NCBI GenBank assembly: GCA_002400365.1
Contig: DHFK01000184.1
Location: forward strand, 6,199-20,432
Direction: 5' to 3'
Length of the DNA stretch: 14,234 nt
Origin: Anaerolineales bacterium UBA4826
Lineage (GTDB): Bacteria > Chloroflexota > Anaerolineae > UBA4142
The notes below the pieces were generated by a model. It was not told where the DNA came from. It saw only the letters and a list, made by a program, of their open reading frames with translations, and did not search any database. Below, piece by piece: positions 7,009-14,234 of this stretch (position 1 is its first letter; every line of letters begins with the position of its first letter). The position numbers and the translations under genes are program-made.

Positions 7009-10000
7009 TCACGGGCACTTGTCCACGTGCAAAAACCTTTTGCACTCGTCGTCCGTCAACGCGCGCGTCACGCGCGATTTCGCCAGCGCGACTAGGTCTT
7101 CCAGTTTCAGCAATTGAACACGCGCGGTGCCATCCCAGCCCGCGGTCGTCAACCGCGATCCCTCCGGGCTAAAAATCGCGCCAAAAACATTCAAGCCATG
7201 ACCGGCAAGCGTGAGTAATTCCCTGCCAGTGGTTGCGTCCCAGACCTTGGCGGTCCCATCGAAACTTGCCGTCGCCAAACGCGATCCGCTTGAATCAAAG
7301 TTGACTTCGATGATAGTTCCAGTATGACCGGGCAGGGTCAACAGTTCCTTGCCCGTCGTTGCATCCCAGATCATCGCTACTCCATCGTCTCTGCCACCCG
7401 CCACCCGCTTGCCATCTGGGCTGAATGTGGCAGACCAAAATCGCGCTGGCGCGGAGAGTGATAACAATTCCTTGCCTGTCGCCGTCTCCCAGATTTTCAC
7501 GGTTTTATCCCAACTGGCAGCGGCAAAGCGTGTTCCATCTGGGCTAAACGGAATGCTCCAGACTTCATCCGGTCGATCGAGCGTCAGGAGATTCTTGCCC
7601 GTCGCGGCATCCCACAATCTGGCTTTGCGGTCTTCGCTTGATGTGGCAATGATTTTTCCATCGGGACTATACGATACTGCCGTGACCCAGGTTGCGTGAG
7701 GCATCAGTGAGAGCAACTCTTTTTTGGAGGCGATGTCCCACACGACCAACGAGCCATCCAACCCGCCGGCGGCGATGCGTTTTCCATCTGGACTATACGC
7801 GCCGCTTGTAAAACTGCTGACCGGTTTCCCATCCGGCAGAGTCAGCAACAACTGGTGCGTGGCGGCATCCCAGACGTTCACCTTTCCATCTTCGCCGAGG
7901 GTGGCATAGCGCGCGCCGTCTGGACTCTGAATCAAATCAAAGAGTCGCCCGCTATGCTCCGACACGGTCGCCAATTCTCGACCGGGTGCGGTGTCCCAGA
8001 CTTTGATCGTGCCATCATCACTGTAGGTAATCAATCTCTTGCTGTCGTTGCTGAAATGGAGGAGCGTGACCGCGCCTTTGTGACCGGCAAGCGTGAGCAA
8101 CTCGCGTCCATTCGTGGCATCCCACACTTTGACGATGCCATCATACGCGCCGGTCGCCAGCATCTTGCCATCGGGACTATAGTCAATAATCGGCACGCCG
8201 GCTTTGTGACCGACGAGCGAAAACAGTTGTTTGCCGGTTGCGACTTCCCAGACATAGCCGGAGCCATCTTCGGCGCTGGTTGCCAAGCGCGTTCCATCTG
8301 GACTAAAGACCGGCGTGTCCGTCCACCCGCCGTGACCAGTCAGGGTGAACAGTTCTTTCCCGGTCGTTGCGTCCCACAATTTGACGGCATTATCATTGGC
8401 AGTGGTAGCGATGCGTTTCCCATCGGGGCTAAAGAAAACATCATTGCCAGAGGCGGTGTGCCCTTTGAGCGCAAACACTTCTTTGCCCGTGACGAGGTCC
8501 CATACTTTGGCTGTCCCACCAAAGTTTGCCGTTGCAAACCGTTTTCCATCTGGGCTGAAATTGAACCATCCAACCGGATCATTACACCCAGGCGCGCCGG
8601 CATTTGCATCGGTTAGATTCAGCAGCACTTTGCCGGTGGATGTGTCGCGAACTTGAATCACTCGAATCGCGCCCGTCGGGTCCATCCCAGACAATCCCAC
8701 TAACTTGCCATCGGCGCTGTACCGAACTCCACCAACCATCGACATACTCGGCGATAGATCAACATCGCGCGTGGTCGCGACGATTTGACCGGCAACGGCG
8801 TCCATGATTTGCACCGAGTTATCGTTCAGCCAGACCGTGAGATGTTTGGCATCGGGAGCATAGTACATCCGCACAACCGATTTCTTGGGATCGCCGGGCG
8901 AAGTGAAGAGCGGTTGTTTGGTCGTCGCATCGATTACTTGAATCGAATTGTCTGCGCCGACCTTGACGTAGCGCGTGCCATCCTGCCAGCGATACTCTTC
9001 GTTTCGATTGAACGATGCCAGCACGTGCAGCGATTGAATCGTCCGATGCAGCGCGTTCTGCGCCTCGAGTGTGTCGGTTGTGGAAACCGCCTGGAGCGCG
9101 AGCAAGACGCCGAGTTCCGGGTCAATGGTGAGATTGTTGAGCGATGCCGCCGCGAGTTCGCGCGAGGTGGCAAGCCGGGTTTGTTCTTGCGCGGCCTGCG
9201 CGTTCTGGTTTGCCAACATTCCTAATCCGACCGCGGCGAGCAGTAAGACGACCGCCGCGCCAAAAGCCAACGCGAGATAAACCGCGCGTTGGCGCAATTT
9301 AGTCGCCGCACGCGCTTGCTCTTCGGCGCGTTGGCGTTCGGCTGCCGCCAATTTTTGCGCGGCTTGCAATTCGCGCTGGCGTTGCGCTTCCTTCTCCGCT
9401 TCTTCGCGCGCCGCTAGTTCCTTCGACGCATCGAGGAAGGCGCGCTCGTGCGCGTTCAATTCGCGCGGGTTTTGCTCCGCCCATTCGAGCGTTTGCGCGA
9501 GCCGCGCGCCGCGATACAACGCGCCGGCGTCGCGTTCCAACAGCTCCCATTCCTGCGCGGCTTCGGTCAAATGACGATGCACGCGCAAGCCCTCGCGGTT
9601 TTGCGTCAGCCATTCGCGCAAGGTGGGCCACTCACGAATCAACGCTTCGTGCGCGACTTCGACGGTGCCTGCGCCCGTCGTAATCAAGCGCGCATCGGCA
9701 AGTTTGACGATCACATCTTCAACCTGGGTCGCGTTGCCAAACGGCGCGGGCGGAATCAGTTCGTCGAACGCCGCGCGGCGACGCGTGTCCTGGGTTCCTT
9801 CGCCCAGTTCGGTCAGGCGCAGGAAAACACTGCGCGCAATCGTCTGCTGCTCCGGCGAGAGTTCTTGATAAAACACGCGCTCGGCTGTTTTCGCAATCGC
9901 GCCGCGCACCTCGCCCGATTCGGAATAACTCTTGAGCGTCATCACGTTGCCGCGCCGCCGCCTCCACGTTTCGAGCAAGGCGTGCGAGAGCAGCGGCAGC

Positions 10001-11370
10001 GCGCCCGGCTCCGGCTGGCAGTCCTTGTCCGCGCCGACATCGTGCAACATCAAGTCTACCAAGCCGGGCGTAAACTCCCACCCGCCGCGCTTGGCGGGCT
10101 CTTCAATCGCCTGTCGCAAATCCGCCGCATTCATCGGTCCGATGTATTCCTGATGCTTGGCGACTTGCTCGCGCAGCGCATCGTACTGCGCGAGGTGACT
10201 GTAAAAATCGGCGCGCAGCGCTACCACCGCCGTCGTCGCGCTTACTTCCGCTTTGACCGCGTACAGCAGATTATCAATGAACGCGCGGCGCTCAGATTCG
10301 CTACGGCAGAGTGTGAACAATTCTTCGAACTGATCCACGATGAGAAGGTGACGAGTGGCGGGTGACCCGTGATCGGTCATCGGGCGTCGGCCATCAGTCG
10401 AAATTTTCTTGACGAACAGATGCAAACTGCGCGAATCGCGCGCGAGGTCGTCCAGCAACGTCGCCGTTGCAGTCACCGATTCCGCGCCGCGCGTCAGCCC
10501 CGTCGCCAGCGCTTCGAGTGGGTGCGCGGTCGGCGTGATGACGTAAATCTGCCAGCGCGTGCCGGCGCGCTTAAGCGCTGGAACCAACCCCGCCCGGATG
10601 ATGGATGATTTGCCGCTGCCCGATGCGCCGACAACCGCGAGAAATCGGGAATGGGAAACGTCTTCAGCCAACTGCGCCGTGGTCTGTTCGCGTCCAAAAA
10701 ACAAACTCGCATCGGCTTCGTCAAAGTATTGCAATCCCTTGAACGGCGGATCGCCGGGCGTCGGCGGTTCTTCGCCGGTCGCGAGCGTTTTCAACGGCGG
10801 AAATTCGCATGGCAGTCCTTCAATGTCGAGTTGAAAGATTTCTTGCGGGTAACGAATGCCCTTGAGTTTGTGCGCGCCCAAATCGCGGAGCGTTGCGCCC
10901 GCCGGCAAACCTTGATGGATAAGGTCGCGCGTGGTTTGCGAGATCAGCACTTGCCCGCCGTGTCCAGCCGACGAGATGCGCTCGGCGATGACCTGGTCAA
11001 TTCCGATGTAACCGGTACGCCCAATGATCGGCTCGCCGGTGTGCAAGCCCATCCGCACGTGCACGGTGACGCCTTGCGTCCACTGGTGCGCGGCAAGCGC
11101 ACGTTGTCCATCAATCACACAACGGACTGCGTCGAGCGCGCGTGGGAACGCAACAAAGAACGAGTCGCCCTGCGTGTCAATTTCGTGCCCGTTCCATTTG
11201 GCGAACGCGGCGCGCAGCAACTCACGCTGATCGGCAAGCACCGTCGCGTACTGCTCGCGCAGTCGTTCGAGGAGCGGCGTGGAACCTTCGATGTCGCTGA
11301 AAAGAAAAGTGACCGTTCCGCTCGGGACGCTGGCGCGTCCATCGTGTTCGTCCATGCGAGTGTCAACCAT
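7009..11370 (-). CDS. Cyclase-like / STAND ATPase / WD40 transmembrane receptor (paralogue B)
   Basis: 1453 residues, with the same domain order as its downstream neighbour and aligning to it without a gap for the first 320 residues or so. 17-185: class III cyclase-like domain with Asp26 and Asp69 kept, Arg131 kept, but Val127 at the transition-state Asn position and Asp65/Gly120 at the purine-specifying sites; activity is doubtful. 209-620: STAND-type NTPase, Walker A GASGSGKSS (248-256), Walker B LLIVDQFEEL (342-351), EVAHEALIREW (571-581). Residues 324-340 are an insertion rich in polar residues encoded by a heptad repeat. 645-692: coiled coil, shorter than in A. 696-719: membrane helix. 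About 785-1420: some fifteen WD40 blades, the first four degenerate. Tail as in A (ALTDDEC..LH...CP). ATG with GGAGGTGA 3 nt upstream; the start overlaps the stop of the preceding gene by 8 nt. Confidence 0.92.
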   Translation of the reverse strand: MVDTRMDEHDGRASVPSGTVTFLFSDIEGSTPLLERLREQYATVLADQRELLRAAFAKWNGHEIDTQGDSFFVAFPRALDAVRCVIDGQRALAAHQWTQGVTVHVRMGLHTGEPIIGRTGYIGIDQVIAERISSAGHGGQVLISQTTRDLIHQGLPAGATLRDLGAHKLKGIRYPQEIFQLDIEGLPCEFPPLKTLATGEEPPTPGDPPFKGLQYFDEADASLFFGREQTTAQLAEDVSHSRFLAVVGASGSGKSSIIRAGLVPALKRAGTRWQIYVITPTAHPLEALATGLTRGAESVTATATLLDDLARDSRSLHLFVKKISTDGRRPMTDHGSPATRHLLIVDQFEELFTLCRSESERRAFIDNLLYAVKAEVSATTAVVALRADFYSHLAQYDALREQVAKHQEYIGPMNAADLRQAIEEPAKRGGWEFTPGLVDLMLHDVGADKDCQPEPGALPLLSHALLETWRRRRGNVMTLKSYSESGEVRGAIAKTAERVFYQELSPEQQTIARSVFLRLTELGEGTQDTRRRAAFDELIPPAPFGNATQVEDVIVKLADARLITTGAGTVEVAHEALIREWPTLREWLTQNREGLRVHRHLTEAAQEWELLERDAGALYRGARLAQTLEWAEQNPRELNAHERAFLDASKELAAREEAEKEAQRQRELQAAQKLAAAERQRAEEQARAATKLRQRAVYLALAFGAAVVLLLAAVGLGMLANQNAQAAQEQTRLATSRELAAASLNNLTIDPELGVLLALQAVSTTDTLEAQNALHRTIQSLHVLASFNRNEEYRWQDGTRYVKVGADNSIQVIDATTKQPLFTSPGDPKKSVVRMYYAPDAKHLTVWLNDNSVQIMDAVAGQIVATTRDVDLSPSMSMVGGVRYSADGKLVGLSGMDPTGAIRVIQVRDTSTGKVLLNLTDANAGAPGCNDPVGWFNFSPDGKRFATANFGGTAKVWDLVTGKEVFALKGHTASGNDVFFSPDGKRIATTANDNAVKLWDATTGKELFTLTGHGGWTDTPVFSPDGTRLATSAEDGSGYVWEVATGKQLFSLVGHKAGVPIIDYSPDGKMLATGAYDGIVKVWDATNGRELLTLAGHKGAVTLLHFSNDSKRLITYSDDGTIKVWDTAPGRELATVSEHSGRLFDLIQSPDGARYATLGEDGKVNVWDAATHQLLLTLPDGKPVSSFTSGAYSPDGKRIAAGGLDGSLVVWDIASKKELLSLMPHATWVTAVSYSPDGKIIATSSEDRKARLWDAATGKNLLTLDRPDEVWSIPFSPDGTRFAAASWDKTVKIWETATGKELLSLSAPARFWSATFSPDGKRVAGGRDDGVAMIWDATTGKELLTLPGHTGTIIEVNFDSSGSRLATASFDGTAKVWDATTGRELLTLAGHGLNVFGAIFSPEGSRLTTAGWDGTARVQLLKLEDLVALAKSRVTRALTDDECKRFLHVDKCP
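7111..9018 (-). repeat. WD40 repeat array of paralogue B (about 15 blades)
   Basis: Residues about 785-1420. Eleven blades are clear (SPDGKRxAT...AKVWD pattern); the first three (about 785-909) are divergent, keeping only weak VID, IMD and VRD endings, and the last ends in VQL instead of VWD. The count of 14-15 depends on how the N-terminal units are treated. Confidence 0.8.
10351..10399 (-). repeat. Heptanucleotide tandem repeat inserted in the ATPase domain of paralogue B
   Basis: On the minus strand seven 7-nt units follow one another: GACTGAT, GGCCGAC, GCCCGAT, GACCGAT, CACGGGT, CACCCGC, CACTCGT, with CACCTTC as a possible eighth. They encode residues about 324-340 just before the Walker B strand. 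Paralogue A lacks this stretch: from the shared RD at residue 311 to VDQFEE the distance is 14 residues longer in B, which is 42 nt or six heptads, keeping the frame. Confidence 0.7.
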
Positions 11371-14234
11371 TGTTCACCTCCGGAGAACCAGAACCCTCAA
11401 GCGTGATATCTTTGAAATGAAACATCCCAAGCGCGTTCGGCTTGTAGTTCTTGACCCAGGGCTTGACGAGATCGAGCAAGCCCCATGAACCATAACTCAA
11501 CGGCGCGACCAGTACCTGAGCGGCGGTGAGAATGTGATCCGCCTCGCGGTACATCGCCATCCGGCGCGCGCGATCCGGCGTAATCGCGGCTTGCTCGATG
11601 AGTTCCGTATAGCGCGCGTCGCGCCATCCAGCGGTAGTCAAAGCGGCGCAGAAATTCGATTGGCGCAAGAAATTATCGGGGTCAGGATAATCGGCTATCC
11701 AGCCAATTCCCAAGATGTGCGAATCGAATGGCTTGCGCGAAAAGCCAAGCGACATTCCGATCAAATCAACGGCAATGCCGAGGTTCTCCTGCCACTGGCG
11801 CGCGATCATGTCCATTCCCGGGGCGTAGCGGTAGTAGTGCATTCTCAAGCGCGGGATGCCCTTCCCATCTGGATAACCCGCTTCCGCCAGGAGACGTTGC
11901 GCCGCTTTTGGATCGTAGCCCAACCCGATCTCTGGTGAATGTCCAGACATTCCCGGCGGTACGAGTCCGCCGCGCGCCCCCGCGGCGGCGCTGGCGTTCA
12001 ATGATCGAGCCAGGCGTGTCCGGTCTAATCCCAGCACGAGCGCCCGTCTCACTCGCGCGTCGTTCAGCGGCGGTTGGTTGGGTAGAAGCACAAGTCCAAA
12101 GGTAGAAAGAGAGGGCCTGTCAAAGCGCTGGCTTGGCGGAATATCGGCAGGGATCTCTGCGGGCAGAGCATTCGGGAATATGTCAATGCGCCCTTCCTGA
12201 AACTCGCGAATACATTCGGCTCGGGGTACCATCATCCGCCATCCGACTTGATCGAGGTTGCCGGGAACCTCACCAAAATAATTCGGGTTCCGCGCGAGCG
12301 CCGTATGCCCGGCGTCTAATCGCGTCAACCGGTATGCTCCATTCGAGACGATGTGTTCCGGCTTCCACCAATCGTCGCCGTAACGTTCGACCACCGCGCG
12401 CGGCAATGGAAAGGTGCCTGGCATCGCCATGAGGTAGATAAAATACGCGATTGGCATGGCGAGCCGTACTTCGAGTGTCAATGGGTCGAGCGCGCGCACG
12501 CCCACGCTGTTCGGATCGCGAGTACGTCCTTCACGGTAATCCCGCGCGCCGACCACTGGGTCGAACATTGGCGCCATATCGGAGTCAGTCGCCGGCGCAA
12601 GGTTGCGTTTCCACGCCCATTCGAAATCCATCGCCGTGACCGGCGTCCCATCCGTCCAACGCACGTCGTCGCGCAAATGAAACAAGTAGCGCGTGCCGCC
12701 GTCCAACACTTGCCACGAGCGCGCGACGTGCGGCACAACGTTCGTTTCGGCGTCATATTCTGCCAGCCCGGCAAATATGCTGGCGGCTGTCACATACTCC
12801 AGTGACGTGGTCAACTTGCCGGGATCGAGCGTGGCGACTTGATCCAGCACGAGGGCAACGCGCAACGCGCGCGGTGGAACGATGTCCGCACGCGGTTGGG
12901 TTGGTTGCGACCTGGCTTGGCGTTCCAGCGCGAAGGCATTCTCGTTCGCCTGGTGCGCCGCGTCAAATTCAAAATTGGCGTGATGCACCAGTCCGATTTT
13001 CAGCCAGGTGCGCGCCGCGCGCGCTGGGTCGCCCAATTCGGTCAGCAAATCTACGGCGCGGCGATAATAGCCGCGGGCTTCTTCCAGCGCGTCCTCCCAG
13101 CGCGTCTTGTCGCCCGCTTGCAGCAAATACTCGACCGCCTTCTCGCGTTCGCCCGCCGCGTCAAAGTGATGCGCGAGCAAGCCGTAGAATTCCTCGCGGC
13201 GATCCGCGAACAATCGCTCCAGCGCGTTCGCCACGCGACGATGAAACTCGCGCCGCCGCTCGATGAGGAGTGAGTTGTACGCGGCTTGCTGCGTGAGCGA
13301 ATGTTTAAAGATGTATTCCAATTCCGGCCGCCGCGTTTTCTCGCGCACGAGATCCGCGCGCTGGAGTTGCGCGAGCTGCGCGTCGAGTTGCTGCTCCGCT
13401 TCGGCAATCGCTTCGAGCAGGCGATAGAGAAAACTCTTGCCGATCACCGATGCGAGTTGCAGCGTGCGCCGCACCTCATCTTCCAGACGGTCAATCCGCG
13501 CGAGCAGGACGCCTTGGAGCGTTTCGGGGATTTGGAGACTGGAGATGAGAGATTGAGCGCGCCAATGTCCATCATTGCCGTGGACGAGCGCACCCTGCTC
13601 GATCAAACTGCGGATGACTTCTTCGAGGTAGAAGGGATTGCCTTCGGAACGTTCCAGCATGAGTTGGCGGACGCTGCCGGGCAGATCAGCAATTTCGAGC
13701 AGGTTGTTCACCAACTGTTCCGACTCGGCGGGGGAGAGCGGCGCAAGCGCGATTTCGGTGTAGCGATGCGCGAATTCGGTCTCGGCTTTCAGTTTGACGC
13801 GCCACGCGCCACACTCACGCTCGAGGCGCATCAGCATCAAGATCATCAGCGGCGCGCGGTCGGTCAGCGGCAAGAGCGCTTCCAACGCATCCAGTGTCGA
13901 GGGGTCCGCCCAATGCGCGTCCTCGCACACGAGCACAGTCGGCTGTTGCTCCGCAAGACGCGCCAAGTAAGCGTTGATCGAAAGCAAGACTTGGCGTTTG
14001 AGCGTCTCGCCATCCAGCACGCGCACGCGCTCCGCGAGTTCGCCTTCCAACTTGACGCCGAGCAAGTGCGCCAGATACGGCAACACATCGCCCGCGCGCT
14101 CACCAAAGAGTGCGTTCACACGCCGCCGCAACGCGACGCGGATTTTCGGTTCGGGGTCGGCGTCGGACAGACCCAGGTCGGCTTTCAACAGTTGCGTGAT
14201 TGCCCAGAAGGAAAGCGTTTGACCGTAGGAGAGC
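11363..14234 (-). CDS. Predicted ATPase with TPR-like region fused to a family 5 solute-binding domain (5' end outside window)
   Basis: The reading frame is open to the window edge (first whole codon 14233), so the N-terminus is missing; 956 residues are visible. The first residues, LSYGQTLSFWAITQLL, are typical of the stretch after the P-loop in AAA_16/regulator ATPases that often follow cyclase or HTH domains; the Walker A itself lies upstream. Walker B is VLVCEDAHWAD (100-110 of the visible part), followed by SEGNPFYLEE (196-205) and LQGVLLARIDRL (239-250). About 345-445 is helical and TPR-like. About 456-920 is an SBP_bac_5 (OppA/DppA-like) domain: ASIFAGLAEYD, LRDDVRWTDGTPVTAMDFEW, SNGAYRL, YPDPDNF. 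No signal peptide or membrane helix separates the two, so the binding domain is probably cytoplasmic, a sensor rather than a transport component (compare E. coli SgrR). Its end overlaps gene B by 8 nt. Confidence 0.88.
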   Translation of the reverse strand, partial: LSYGQTLSFWAITQLLKADLGLSDADPEPKIRVALRRRVNALFGERAGDVLPYLAHLLGVKLEGELAERVRVLDGETLKRQVLLSINAYLARLAEQQPTVLVCEDAHWADPSTLDALEALLPLTDRAPLMILMLMRLERECGAWRVKLKAETEFAHRYTEIALAPLSPAESEQLVNNLLEIADLPGSVRQLMLERSEGNPFYLEEVIRSLIEQGALVHGNDGHWRAQSLISSLQIPETLQGVLLARIDRLEDEVRRTLQLASVIGKSFLYRLLEAIAEAEQQLDAQLAQLQRADLVREKTRRPELEYIFKHSLTQQAAYNSLLIERRREFHRRVANALERLFADRREEFYGLLAHHFDAAGEREKAVEYLLQAGDKTRWEDALEEARGYYRRAVDLLTELGDPARAARTWLKIGLVHHANFEFDAAHQANENAFALERQARSQPTQPRADIVPPRALRVALVLDQVATLDPGKLTTSLEYVTAASIFAGLAEYDAETNVVPHVARSWQVLDGGTRYLFHLRDDVRWTDGTPVTAMDFEWAWKRNLAPATDSDMAPMFDPVVGARDYREGRTRDPNSVGVRALDPLTLEVRLAMPIAYFIYLMAMPGTFPLPRAVVERYGDDWWKPEHIVSNGAYRLTRLDAGHTALARNPNYFGEVPGNLDQVGWRMMVPRAECIREFQEGRIDIFPNALPAEIPADIPPSQRFDRPSLSTFGLVLLPNQPPLNDARVRRALVLGLDRTRLARSLNASAAAGARGGLVPPGMSGHSPEIGLGYDPKAAQRLLAEAGYPDGKGIPRLRMHYYRYAPGMDMIARQWQENLGIAVDLIGMSLGFSRKPFDSHILGIGWIADYPDPDNFLRQSNFCAALTTAGWRDARYTELIEQAAITPDRARRMAMYREADHILTAAQVLVAPLSYGSWGLLDLVKPWVKNYKPNALGMFHFKDITLEGSGSPEVNNG
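11374..11381 (-). promoter_or_regulatory. Shine-Dalgarno of receptor B inside the upstream gene
   Basis: GGAGGTGA on the minus strand is read as the C-terminal codons (..PEVNNG) of the solute-binding-domain gene and sits 3 nt before the ATG of receptor B. The stop TGA (11365-11363) lies just inside gene B. This suits translational coupling. Confidence 0.75.
13528..13555 (-). repeat. Short heptanucleotide repeat run inside the ATPase gene
   Basis: On the minus strand four in-phase heptads, CAATCTC, TCATCTC, CAGTCTC, CAAATCC, encode QSLISSLQIP within the predicted ATPase. The same residues (NLQSLISNLQ) result if the + strand of the intergenic repeat at 63-97 is translated, and 18 of 23 compared bases match. 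The protein length around this point looks normal for the family, so replacement rather than insertion is possible. Confidence 0.45.

Noticed and set aside
9448..10365. 305-codon open frame on the + strand
   Set aside because: Antisense to the ATPase domain of receptor B, with an Arg/Gln-rich translation and no recognisable domain.
10651..11406. 251-codon open frame on the + strand
   Set aside because: Antisense to the cyclase-like domain of receptor B; a corresponding long frame opposite receptor A is broken, which fits chance.
14186..14188. TTG at 14188 as the start of the ATPase gene
   Set aside because: The frame continues open to the window edge with conserved family residues (LSYGQTLSFWAITQ), so the true start is outside.

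Overview
The window is about 14 kb of GC-rich bacterial DNA, fully coding, with every gene on the minus strand. Three things suggest an uncultured Chloroflexota (Anaerolineae- or Ktedonobacteria-like) genome: large cyclase-like/STAND ATPase/WD40 receptors, an ATPase fused to a family 5 solute-binding domain, and short degenerate 7-nt tandem repeats. This assignment is inference from architecture; no rRNA, tRNA or taxonomic marker gene is present.

Layout in transcription order (right to left): (C) 14233-11363, a 5'-truncated predicted ATPase with a TPR-like helical region and a C-terminal oligopeptide-binding (SBP_bac_5) domain; (B) 11370-7009, a 1453-residue protein with an N-terminal class III nucleotide cyclase-like domain, a STAND-type P-loop ATPase, a coiled coil, one membrane helix and about 15 WD40 blades; (A) 6885-2569, a 1438-residue paralogue of B with 14 WD40 blades; (crp) 2572-1889, a Crp/Fnr-family regulator; (mfs) 1871-87, a major facilitator transporter with a C-terminal cyclic-nucleotide-binding domain. 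C/B overlap by 8 nt, A/crp overlap by 4 nt (ATGA), and crp/mfs are 17 nt apart, so the set looks like one operon with translational coupling. The only internal gap is 123 nt between B and A, and it holds a prominent set of inverted repeats.

Taken together, the cassette puts two cyclase-like receptors (possible makers or sensors of a nucleotide signal), a cytoplasmic ATPase with a possible small-ligand sensor domain, a cNMP-type transcription regulator and a transporter with its own cNMP-binding domain under common control. A working hypothesis is a self-contained sensing, second-messenger, transcription and transport module. The caveat is that both cyclase domains lack several canonical catalytic or substrate-specifying residues, so nucleotide synthesis cannot be assumed.

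A second theme is a family of degenerate heptanucleotide tandem repeats at three places: an inverted pair downstream of mfs, where the repeat supplies the mfs stop codon; a run inside the ATPase domain of B, where B is exactly 42 nt (6 x 7) longer than its paralogue; and a short run inside the ATPase region of C.
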